Positions 30,411-39,674 of a stretch of 64,000 nt of DNA are shown here, piece by piece. Within the stretch, counting starts at the first letter, position 1. The number at the start of each line of letters is the position of its first letter. The stretch lies in the IMG/VR virus record IMGVR_UViG_3300045747_000158, positions 1-64,000 of that record; one strand, 5' to 3'. Source of the DNA: a virus. The translations under genes were made by a program, and so were the position numbers. The notes beneath the pieces were generated by a model. That model had not been told where the DNA came from. It searched no databases and saw only the letters and a list, made by a program, of their open reading frames with translations.

Positions 30411-33400
30411 TTATTTTAGAGCATCCATCATTTGTCTTCTAATCATTTTCTCTCTAGTATTAAGTTCCTTAATCTTATTGACCTTGTTAGCTTCATTACG
30501 ATCCATAAAGACTTTACTACGAAGGGTAGCAACTTCCTTAAGTCTAGCTTCAAATCCTAGCCTACGGTTAGCTCTTCCAGCCTCTACATTAACTGCAGTA
30601 GCTCTAAAGCCAGTGATATCAGAGACTGCTTGGCCTGGAGTAAATTTGATATTACCAAAGCGATCTGTGGTAGGCTTATCTTTGAATGCATCATACATCT
30701 TAGCAAACCAACCGTGACTACTAAGCCATGCAGGTGTAACCATATTATAGGCATATAACATTGACTCTCCTACCTGCTGCGAAGCAGATGCTCCAGGAGT
30801 AACAATATCTCTGCCAGTAAAATCATCTTTACCTGAAAGCATTGCAGCTATACCAGTTGGAGTAGGACCACCTAAGAACCCAAATTGGTTAAGAGCAGTA
30901 CCTACAGACTTCACTGAAGTTGATACAGGACTTTCACCTCCATCCTCTACAAAGTTCTCATAGATCTTACGAGCTGCAGTACTATACTGACTCCAAGGAA
31001 TCATATAATCCAATCCTAAAATCTGAGGTCTACCTTTGGCATCTTTAAATGGAAGGTAGGCAACTCCGGGATTCAGACGCTGATAGTCTGTAAGGCTCGA
31101 ATTAAATTTGGCTATATCATCATCATCCCAATCATTAAACGCCATTGCTATCATAGTCATAAGGGCTGGAAGGGTAGCATACTGAGCAAACTTGATGGGG
31201 TGATTAACCATTGCTCTGATAGCAGCAGGCCCTGCCTTATAGCTAAAGGTAATAAATGGTGAACCAAAAGGAATACGTCTTAAGGTTTTCACCATACCAT
31301 TAACTTGACTATAATCAAAGATAGCATCGTTAGCGTGAGCAGCTGCCTTAGCTAAAAGTATCTGAGCTAAATTAGGTTCTAAGGATTTGTACCCCCGGGG
31401 GTATTTTTCTTTGTTCTGCTCTTCCCAAATATTAAGATAGTCTCTCATTGCTACAGTCTTAAATGCACCTTCAACTAAACTATAAGATTTAGAAGTCGCT
31501 GCACCTACCTTACCTGCCATCATCTTACCAACACTAATCAACCTTTCATCTAAAAAGTGAAGTTGTTTATCTAAACTACTCCCTCCATTTCTAGCTTCAA
31601 ATCTTCGTTTAGCGTCTGCCAGATCAGAACCATAGGTACTTTGTAAGTCTTGAAGTTCAATAGCACTCCAAGTACTTCCAAATAAACCATACTTTGTTGC
31701 TAACTTCCAGTACTCACTTTGCTTCCCTGATATAGAACTATGAATTTCTTCATGTAACATACCAATCAACTTCATTTTGTTAGTGGAGGTAGATAGATCC
31801 AGTAATGAAAAGTTACCCATCACGTTTCTAACCCAAGACCCAGGATTAAGAGCTACCATACTCATCTTCCAAAGCTGATTGATCCTTTCTAAAGTACCTC
31901 CTCTAGCAAAGAACTTCTCAATGTTATTCTTATCTGAGAGGTTATAGGCAGAAGTAACAGCATCTAGATCATTGGCAATTTCCTTACGGACCCACTTATT
32001 ACTTAAAGCACCCATTTGTTTCTTATTAGGGAGTCGTACATATTTCTCTAACAAGAATTTACTAGGATCTTCTGCATTAGTTTCACCTTTCTTCTTGGCA
32101 GACTCATAAGCCTCTCTCAACATTGCAGCTTCTGCAGTTGCTACCTCAGCTATATTCTTATCTAAGATAACTGTATTAGCTCTAAGTTCTTCAATTAATT
32201 TATCTTTACCTTCAGTACCAAACTCAGAGGTATGATTCTTATCGTGCATATCCAATATAAACTTATTTTGTTCTAGTTGTTCATAAGCCTGCTCTAAAGT
32301 TAGTTTACCTCTACGACCAGGGTACTTAATTTTAATATCCTTAGCCATAACCCAATACAAGTTATTCTTAGCACTCATCTTACCTATGGTATCAAACATC
32401 TGGAGTAGAACCTGATCTCGAGCCATAGTGCCTAGAGTTTCTGGTATTAAGAATTTAACATCTTTGATTTCTCCTAAAGCCAGTTTTTCTCTATCAGATA
32501 AATTAGATCTCTTCTTCCACCAAGACATTACAGAAGTTTTCTTGTTTGATCCTTTATACTGATCTATATACTTCATGTAAACTACATGCAAATATTGGTC
32601 TTCATTAGCCTCATAGGACTCATCACTAATCATACCCATTTCATGAAGGGTTGCACCAATAGTCCTAATAGATTCTTTAGCCTTAATGATGTTAGCTCTT
32701 TGGATAGGAGTAACTGGCATTAGGGCAGGATCAGATCCTTTGGTTGTCATGTACTCAAAGACTGCTTGGTTCTGCATAGAATTAAGGTTTCTAATAGAAG
32801 CTACAAATCCTTTAACATACTCCTCAGCTTGCGATATCTCCCCTTTAAAGATAGTACCCATAGCTTCATAAGCCTGTTGGGAATTCAAGTTACCTAGAGC
32901 TTTAAAGGCTGATAGAATTGAATTGTTATTGATAGATTCATTAAGCTTCTCCCAGAACCTAGATCTTACATTTTCTGTTTGAGATCCAAATCCACTCATA
33001 ACTCCATTATGGAATACTTGTAGATCCTCTATGCGACTGGGGGTATAAGGGTTTACTATTTCCTCTTGAACCAACTGACCTACACTCTCCATTACTTCCC
33101 CTGAAGAGTTGTTAGGAGTAGGCTGTAGTTTAGTAACTAAAGGAGATGTTCCGATTCTAGTGCTACCAAAGAGAGCATCAGGATTAATGATAGAGAAGGT
33201 ATTATCAATAGATTGAGCTACTAATTTAGCCAAGTCCAAGTTAGAGATGTGATCAAAGGTATTACCAAATACACTTCTTAAAAGGTGTTTAATCTTACCT
33301 AAAAAGAGTTTAAGCCAACCCTGTCTTTCTTTACTAATAGCAATCCTATTATTAACTTGAGCATCACTCATACCCATACCAACCATTCTTTCCATGAACT

Positions 33401-36400
33401 CTTGAGAGGCTACGTAATCCTTAGCTAACTCAGCCATATACTCATCACCTAGTTGAATAGCAATATCTCTAGGTATAATAACACCCTCATGAACAATCCG
33501 TGATCCTCCGCTCTTCTTCCAGTAATCATTAATTAATCTATCTTTCTCTAATTGAGATAACTTAGTGGAGTAGTTAGTGATGTGTTTAATATTCCAGTTC
33601 TCTAAGTAACTACTCCATCTCTTAGATAAATCTAGGATAGACTTAATCATCTTAGGGTTATTGGAGAGAAGGTTCATTATGAAGTTATCATACTTATCTT
33701 TGGTACTAAACAGATCTCTGAAGCCATAGTGACCTACAGTTTCATGAGCTAAAGTATCTATCATCAGTTGTTTGTTAACCATCAGACTTCCGTTAATATA
33801 AACTCTACCTTTAACCAATCTACCCATAGCATCCTTAGAGGCTTCTACATGAATACCACCTACTGTATTTGAAGCAGATCGAGTGGTTATACCATTAGCA
33901 GCTAGTTCTGTGGGGGAGAAAGAAGTTAAGAAGATTATATCTACCTTAGAGTTTGTATGGGCCGATAGCATCTCTACAAAGTCATCAAACACACCTTTCT
34001 TGTCATAGGCCACCACTTCATGACCAAACATATCTATAGTAGTCTCAGAGATAGTATTACCATTCTCATCTACATAGGTTAAGGTATCTCCAGAGAGAGT
34101 AGGCACTACTTCACCTTGACTTTGAGTAGAACTCATAGTAACCAATTGAGCTTTAAGTTCTGCAATCTTAGCACGAGCCTCAGCTTTCTCTTGGGGAGTA
34201 GCAGTCTTGGAAGTATTGATAGCACGTTGTGTATTAATTGCATATTCCAAATCTAGAATAGCATCTTCATGCACCTGAGCTTTCTTAGTATCAAGGACAG
34301 GTACTATTTCTTCTACTTCATCCTCTATCACACTAGCTAAATCTTGGAGTGAAGGTTCTAGGTCGGCTTCTACCACTATTTCTGCTTTAGTATTCTTTAG
34401 GGCAGAGTCTTTAGATACTTTATTAAGTAAGCTATCAAAATGGGAAGTATCACCTTCAGGTAATGAGTTCTTAAAGTTATTAATTACTTTATTGAGAGCT
34501 TGTTTGTCCTCTCCTGCTCTAAGATCTAAGTTACCCTTAGGGGTAGTTTCAGTCTTTTTGGTTCTAGGTTTACTAACTTTCTTAGTAGCTTTAGGAGCAG
34601 CCTCAGCTAATATAGCATCCCTGATGGAAGTAGCTTGTACCACCTCAGAAGCAATAGCAGTCATATCAATCTTGTGGGGACCACCTGCATTCCTACTATC
34701 CTTCTCAGCTTCTAGTTGAGCCATGAGAGAGGAGATGTGGGAGTTAAGATAGGTTACTTGTATCTCTTGTTCTTCTGTTATACTCAGTTCTGCTTTAAGC
34801 TGACGAGTGGTTGCAGGTTTACGAGGTTTAGTTACTTTCTCTTTCTGAGCAGCAGCTACCTTTTGAGCATTAGTTACCTTAGGTTCTACTTTAACCTCTG
34901 GAACAACGAAGGCATCAGGCTCTCTATTCTTTTCAGTTCTACCCTCTTGTTTAATTGACTCGGGGTTCTTAAGGAGAATGTAAGAGTGGGAACCATGTCC
35001 TTCTTTATTGTTAATGTATTTAATACCATCAACCCCTAAGATACTTAGAGTCTTAGCTAGCTCATGGTTTACCTTAGCAATCCTACCTTTAGGATCTAAA
35101 GACATTTTAGCAATACGATAGGCATTAACCAGTTTAGTCTTTTGAGCTTCCCAGTAATCAACCCCCTTTTTGTCTGTAGGTATTACCTTATCCTTCAGCG
35201 CTTTAATAATATCTGGAGTCTGCCATGAATCTAGGTCAGGTAGTTCTACAAAGTTGGAGGTGTCTATTTGGGTAGATACAATATTATTTTTGTTAGAGGT
35301 TTCAGCTATATATTTAGCAGTTGCTTCATCACCTAAGTGTATACCAAAGTCAGTAGATTTAGATACATCTAGATTCTCAAATTGAGCAGGAGTAGCATGG
35401 TAAAGAGTAGTCCTATTATCTTCTACCTTAACTTCAGGCACAGCTCCACCTTGGGTTATGACAGGTGCACCTTGAGTCTTAGCAGCTCTACCTACCCTAA
35501 ATGCTTCACCATCCTCTGAACGATTAGTAGTATCTGAATCTACTCCAGGAATAACAGCACCAGTGCCTTCTGCTAAATCATAGAGGGCTGAGGCGACACC
35601 TTTCCTTCTCCACTTCTCGTCTACATTTACTGTAGGCTCGGTATCATATTGATCTAAACGATAAGACAATAGACCTATTCTGTTTCCCTCACCATCAAAT
35701 GCACCCACCAATCCATTGTTCTCATCATCCTGTAGGTTTACTAAGTGTACTTCTTCTCCAGTCTTTAGGGTTACTTTATTAGTTTTATCCTCAATGAAAG
35801 CAGAGGTTAATTGTTTTTTAGCTTCTTGGGTAGAGGAAAGACCAGTGGTTTTAATTGCTCTATTGTCTACAGGAGCTTCAGGTGTTACAGGAGCTTCAGG
35901 AGTTACAACCTCTTCAGGTTTAGTTAATCCAAAATCTTCATGAGTACCTACACCAACTTCCACCAACCTTTGTTTAGAGGTATCAGTTAATTCTCTAATA
36001 GGTAATTGAGAGAGGCCGTCTGTATGTAGTTCGTCTTGATTAAGAGTGGTAGGCTCTGTAGTTACTATAGGTTCTATTGGAGCTGTAGGTTCAACCACAG
36101 GCTGAGTTTCTACTTTACTACTATCAGCTTCAAAGTTAGTGCCTACCTTATTAGCATCATACCCCCTCATAATATCTAAAGGTCTAGTAATCTTATTACC
36201 AGCTTCATCTACATAATCTTCTCCACCTACACTCTTAACAGGAATACCTGTGGTAGTTAGATGGGTAGGTTGAAAGATACTGCTATCAGTTTTGGTTTGG
36301 TTCTTTGCAGCTTCTCGTTGTTGAATAGAAGAGAGAAGGTTATGGGCATTATCAATTTGTTTAAGAGCTGCTTCAGCTTCTTGTACCTTAACATGATCAG

Positions 36401-37673
36401 CTACTTTACCCTCAGGGGTATGGGTCCTCTCATTTAAGGAATTACGGATTGCATTAACCTGTTTCAGATAATCTTCGTTGGAGGTATCAGGTTGAGTAGA
36501 GTGTAAAGCATCATAGGTATTGATAAGTTTAGCAATATCTTTGTTGACTATAGGCTTACCAGTGTTCATGTCAATAGCATCACTAGTAATCTTAGGAAGT
36601 TCTTTCTTTTCTCTAGGACCAAAGACAGAAGAGGCAGCATGTACCCCACCCATCATACCACCACTTAACCCACCTACCAATCCACCTTCTATCGCAGAGT
36701 TGATAACTCCTTTCATTGGATCTATAGAGGCATCTCCATACTTCTTATTGGCTAAGTTTTGGATAAGGGTTTCATTATAAGATTGTGGGGCTTCTTGAGC
36801 CATTTCAGAGAGGGCATCTTTACCTAGGGTCTTAACTAGATTCTTAGTGACTGATCCAAAACCTTTAGTCAAAGCTCCGCCAGTAGCATCATTAGCTTCT
36901 CTAATTATATTACCTAAAGCACCACCACCAGTTATAATACCTAAGGCCCCTGTAGAAGCTACAGTCTTACCGTACACATCAGATGCAATTTGATCAGCCA
37001 TATCCTTCTTGGCTAGTTCTTCTCTTTGCTCTAATGGGAGTAATGAATCTTGTTTAGCTACAGACTTCTGGAACTCTGGATTAGTACGATAGGTTTCTAT
37101 AGGAACATTAAGAGCTTCCTGCCTAGACTGAGATGCATTCTGAGAACCTGCTTCCAATCCTTCAATACCACCTGAGGCATATGCACCTACCACACCAGCA
37201 GTCTTATCAGCTACTCCTAAAGCTTTCATCCCTTTAGAGATACCCATACCTGGAGCAGCCATAGCTAAAATACCAGGAGTAGACTCAACTAACTGACCAC
37301 CTAGTTTTCTAAGAGAAGGTATGGTAAAATTGCCTTGGTCATCAAAGGTAGGTACGGCATCTACTTTCTGCTGTTCAGGAGACAGGTGGCTCAGTATCTT
37401 CTCTGAGGTTTGAGCACCTTCAGTTTGCCATTGGGTAGCTGTATATCTAGGAATTATTCCCAGTTTAGCACCTTGTTCAATTAACCCTGAACCTTCATTA
37501 ATAGTACCTGCCAGAAACTTTCTACCGTAGTCGCCTGCAACCCCACTAGATTGATTTGAGGTATCTTGAGTGGTTACAGGAGTAGAGAAGGCACTAGCAA
37601 CGGCGCTATCAATATCGCTAGTAGTTCCAAGTTTAGTTTTTGAGGGTGCAGCTTTTTGGCCTAAAGTAATCAT
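30411..37673 (-). CDS. Giant polyvalent virion protein (acetyltransferase-, ADP-ribosyltransferase- and metallopeptidase-like domains, LPD38-like C-terminus)
   Basis: 2420 residues, the last late gene. Gly/Ala-rich hydrophobic segments near residues 120-380. About 660-710: GNAT-like motif A, VDEKWRRKGVASALYDLAE. About 755-910: ART-like segment starting TTLYHATPAQFENLDV. About 1290-1340: zinc-peptidase signature LAHETVGHYGF (HExxH-like with His-Glu-x-x-x-His spacing HETVGH). About 1930-1960: NPGSWVRNVMGNFSLLDLS, like the LPD38 region of polyvalent proteins, then membrane-like stretches (about 2140-2190). Such proteins are packed in the head and injected with DNA. Activities are inferred from motifs. 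Confidence 0.8.
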   Translation of the reverse strand: MITLGQKAAPSKTKLGTTSDIDSAVASAFSTPVTTQDTSNQSSGVAGDYGRKFLAGTINEGSGLIEQGAKLGIIPRYTATQWQTEGAQTSEKILSHLSPEQQKVDAVPTFDDQGNFTIPSLRKLGGQLVESTPGILAMAAPGMGISKGMKALGVADKTAGVVGAYASGGIEGLEAGSQNASQSRQEALNVPIETYRTNPEFQKSVAKQDSLLPLEQREELAKKDMADQIASDVYGKTVASTGALGIITGGGALGNIIREANDATGGALTKGFGSVTKNLVKTLGKDALSEMAQEAPQSYNETLIQNLANKKYGDASIDPMKGVINSAIEGGLVGGLSGGMMGGVHAASSVFGPREKKELPKITSDAIDMNTGKPIVNKDIAKLINTYDALHSTQPDTSNEDYLKQVNAIRNSLNERTHTPEGKVADHVKVQEAEAALKQIDNAHNLLSSIQQREAAKNQTKTDSSIFQPTHLTTTGIPVKSVGGEDYVDEAGNKITRPLDIMRGYDANKVGTNFEADSSKVETQPVVEPTAPIEPIVTTEPTTLNQDELHTDGLSQLPIRELTDTSKQRLVEVGVGTHEDFGLTKPEEVVTPEAPVTPEAPVDNRAIKTTGLSSTQEAKKQLTSAFIEDKTNKVTLKTGEEVHLVNLQDDENNGLVGAFDGEGNRIGLLSYRLDQYDTEPTVNVDEKWRRKGVASALYDLAEGTGAVIPGVDSDTTNRSEDGEAFRVGRAAKTQGAPVITQGGAVPEVKVEDNRTTLYHATPAQFENLDVSKSTDFGIHLGDEATAKYIAETSNKNNIVSTQIDTSNFVELPDLDSWQTPDIIKALKDKVIPTDKKGVDYWEAQKTKLVNAYRIAKMSLDPKGRIAKVNHELAKTLSILGVDGIKYINNKEGHGSHSYILLKNPESIKQEGRTEKNREPDAFVVPEVKVEPKVTNAQKVAAAQKEKVTKPRKPATTRQLKAELSITEEQEIQVTYLNSHISSLMAQLEAEKDSRNAGGPHKIDMTAIASEVVQATSIRDAILAEAAPKATKKVSKPRTKKTETTPKGNLDLRAGEDKQALNKVINNFKNSLPEGDTSHFDSLLNKVSKDSALKNTKAEIVVEADLEPSLQDLASVIEDEVEEIVPVLDTKKAQVHEDAILDLEYAINTQRAINTSKTATPQEKAEARAKIAELKAQLVTMSSTQSQGEVVPTLSGDTLTYVDENGNTISETTIDMFGHEVVAYDKKGVFDDFVEMLSAHTNSKVDIIFLTSFSPTELAANGITTRSASNTVGGIHVEASKDAMGRLVKGRVYINGSLMVNKQLMIDTLAHETVGHYGFRDLFSTKDKYDNFIMNLLSNNPKMIKSILDLSKRWSSYLENWNIKHITNYSTKLSQLEKDRLINDYWKKSGGSRIVHEGVIIPRDIAIQLGDEYMAELAKDYVASQEFMERMVGMGMSDAQVNNRIAISKERQGWLKLFLGKIKHLLRSVFGNTFDHISNLDLAKLVAQSIDNTFSIINPDALFGSTRIGTSPLVTKLQPTPNNSSGEVMESVGQLVQEEIVNPYTPSRIEDLQVFHNGVMSGFGSQTENVRSRFWEKLNESINNNSILSAFKALGNLNSQQAYEAMGTIFKGEISQAEEYVKGFVASIRNLNSMQNQAVFEYMTTKGSDPALMPVTPIQRANIIKAKESIRTIGATLHEMGMISDESYEANEDQYLHVVYMKYIDQYKGSNKKTSVMSWWKKRSNLSDREKLALGEIKDVKFLIPETLGTMARDQVLLQMFDTIGKMSAKNNLYWVMAKDIKIKYPGRRGKLTLEQAYEQLEQNKFILDMHDKNHTSEFGTEGKDKLIEELRANTVILDKNIAEVATAEAAMLREAYESAKKKGETNAEDPSKFLLEKYVRLPNKKQMGALSNKWVRKEIANDLDAVTSAYNLSDKNNIEKFFARGGTLERINQLWKMSMVALNPGSWVRNVMGNFSLLDLSTSTNKMKLIGMLHEEIHSSISGKQSEYWKLATKYGLFGSTWSAIELQDLQSTYGSDLADAKRRFEARNGGSSLDKQLHFLDERLISVGKMMAGKVGAATSKSYSLVEGAFKTVAMRDYLNIWEEQNKEKYPRGYKSLEPNLAQILLAKAAAHANDAIFDYSQVNGMVKTLRRIPFGSPFITFSYKAGPAAIRAMVNHPIKFAQYATLPALMTMIAMAFNDWDDDDIAKFNSSLTDYQRLNPGVAYLPFKDAKGRPQILGLDYMIPWSQYSTAARKIYENFVEDGGESPVSTSVKSVGTALNQFGFLGGPTPTGIAAMLSGKDDFTGRDIVTPGASASQQVGESMLYAYNMVTPAWLSSHGWFAKMYDAFKDKPTTDRFGNIKFTPGQAVSDITGFRATAVNVEAGRANRRLGFEARLKEVATLRSKVFMDRNEANKVNKIKELNTREKMIRRQMMDALK

Positions 37674-37680
37674 TACGATC

Positions 37681-39210
37681 CTATTGTTGTAAACTCATTA
37701 ATAGTTGTTTAACTTGATCTGGAGAAAGACCTAAGGCCTGAAGACGCTGTGCCCTCTTATTAACATCAGGTTCTCTTCTCATCCCTTCTGCTGTTTGTGG
37801 ACCTACTATCTTACCTAGGTGAGCGCCTAGATTTCCATTCTGTGAGGCAACAAACTCAAATGACTGAGCAGGGGACCAAGAGGTAGCCATGTTAGCAGGG
37901 TTATTGTATTGCTCATTAATACTCTTATCAATATTAGATTGGGCTTTCTGAATTTCTATTGATTGATCATTTTGTTTATTGGTTTGAGTAGCTCCAAAGT
38001 TTCTTTCGTCTTTAGATATATCATAACCCAGTTTGGCATTAGCAGATTGAGTAGAAAGCTTATTACCTTCTGCTGTAACATCTTGACCCCTCTTAGTAGT
38101 CTCATTGCCTAACTGTTCTAACCAACCTTTCTTATTTGCTATGAATCCAGACATATCCCCCCTAGATTGAGAGTCTAACATGGCTAACCTTAAGTTGTTA
38201 GCTGAATTAGGATTCTCATATTCTGCTCTAGTCAATCCACCTCTATAGGCATCATTATATCTTTGATCTGCCATAGCTGCTGACTCAGCCCTTAACCTAG
38301 CTCTCTCAGGATCAGCATTATTGGCAATAGTCTTATCTAAATCTGCTAATCTCTGAGGTGAGGAATTACCAAAGTTAGGGGAGGAAGAAGAGATAGAACC
38401 TCCTGCAACATTTAATGTTTTAACCCCATTATTATTAGTCATGTAACTAGCACCACCTAATTGACCTAGGTTAGGGGTAGGTGTAGAGGAGATAGTATTC
38501 TGAGCAGCGGTTACAGTACCTGCCCGAATAGGAGTCCCATTAGCACTAAGAAGAGCTATTGGTGAGGTAGTAGGCTCAGGAGTTAAAGGTGTTACAGGAT
38601 TAATGTTAGAAGCTAAGGTAGGCCTATCTAAAGTTGTTAAGCCAGGATTAGATCCACGAGTAGCTGTTCTATCAGCTTCTATAGGTCTAGTAACAGGACC
38701 ACCTCTAGTATTAATAGTTTCAGTAGTAGGTAAAGCAGGGATGGTAGGTGTCGGAGATACAGCAGCAATAGGCTGTCCTGACTTATTCAACATACCATTG
38801 TTAGAACCTGTGGGGTAATTACCAAGGGTAGGAGCACCTGCAGGTTTAGGATTTGTACCTGCTGTATCCATTAGCTTATTAATTGATTGTAGACCAGAGT
38901 TAATCTCATTCTTTACTGCATCTATTCTTTGAGTATTAAACTCTACCATAGGTGGCTTAGGGCCTGTAGGTAAAGGTGCATTAGGTTGATAGCTTACAGT
39001 TTGATTGGGAGTAGGAAACTTAGGTACTAAGTTATCTGCAGATGATCCAACCAAATCACCAACCGTTTGTGGCTTGGGTACATTAAAGTTATTAGAACCT
39101 AAGGCAGCAGTACTATCACCACCAGCTCCACCAGCCCTTAATTGATTAATGGCAGGAGCTTTTATGTCCTTAGGTTTTTTAGTTTGATTGGGTGTATCGC
39201 CAAGAGCCAT
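37681..39210 (-). CDS. Low-complexity internal virion protein
   Basis: 509 residues. First 300 residues are Pro/Asn/Thr/Gly-rich and probably disordered (NPVTPLTPEPTTSPIALL is typical); the C-terminal 200 are helical with Gln/Asn (QNDQSIEIQKAQSNIDKSI). It abuts the giant polyvalent gene and overlaps the preceding gene by one base. Likely co-packaged with it or part of the ejection apparatus. No family recognised. Confidence 0.65.
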   Translation of the reverse strand: MALGDTPNQTKKPKDIKAPAINQLRAGGAGGDSTAALGSNNFNVPKPQTVGDLVGSSADNLVPKFPTPNQTVSYQPNAPLPTGPKPPMVEFNTQRIDAVKNEINSGLQSINKLMDTAGTNPKPAGAPTLGNYPTGSNNGMLNKSGQPIAAVSPTPTIPALPTTETINTRGGPVTRPIEADRTATRGSNPGLTTLDRPTLASNINPVTPLTPEPTTSPIALLSANGTPIRAGTVTAAQNTISSTPTPNLGQLGGASYMTNNNGVKTLNVAGGSISSSSPNFGNSSPQRLADLDKTIANNADPERARLRAESAAMADQRYNDAYRGGLTRAEYENPNSANNLRLAMLDSQSRGDMSGFIANKKGWLEQLGNETTKRGQDVTAEGNKLSTQSANAKLGYDISKDERNFGATQTNKQNDQSIEIQKAQSNIDKSINEQYNNPANMATSWSPAQSFEFVASQNGNLGAHLGKIVGPQTAEGMRREPDVNKRAQRLQALGLSPDQVKQLLMSLQQ

Positions 39211-39674
39211 TATTCTTTTCCTATATAGGGGTTATGATGTATACTATCTCTACTGAATAAGAAGGTAATATACTCCTCGGGAGACATAGTACTAACATCT
39301 TTAGTTGATAGGGGTTTAGAGTCTGATGAGGAGGGTATAGTTCCATCTAGCCCACTGTAATCACTGGTACTCCCATCCATAGGAGAAGTAGGTGATACTG
39401 AAACTGGAGATGGAGCAATACCCTTTAGTACACTTGGTTTGCCAGGATTATCCTCTCCATTGATGGGTTGTCTATCATTCCATCCAGGTAATCCCAGAGG
39501 CTCTCTACTACCAGTTGATCCCTGATTTGTATCCCAGGCTGGACTTTGTTGGTATGATGAGCCACCATAACTTCTAGATACTATTCCTAATCCTGGCGTC
39601 TCATCGGTTTGGTTGTTTTCATTTACTGATGAACCATAGTATTTATCTTTATAATTAGAGTCTCCTAATCTCAT
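39210..39674 (-). CDS. Disordered small virion protein
   Basis: 154 residues, rich in Ser/Gly/Pro (GLGIVSRSYGGSSYQQSPAW), ending with a short helical part (MSPEEYITFLFSRDSIHHN). Linked by overlap to both neighbours. Probably structural. Confidence 0.55.
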   Translation of the reverse strand: MRLGDSNYKDKYYGSSVNENNQTDETPGLGIVSRSYGGSSYQQSPAWDTNQGSTGSREPLGLPGWNDRQPINGEDNPGKPSVLKGIAPSPVSVSPTSPMDGSTSDYSGLDGTIPSSSDSKPLSTKDVSTMSPEEYITFLFSRDSIHHNPYIGKE

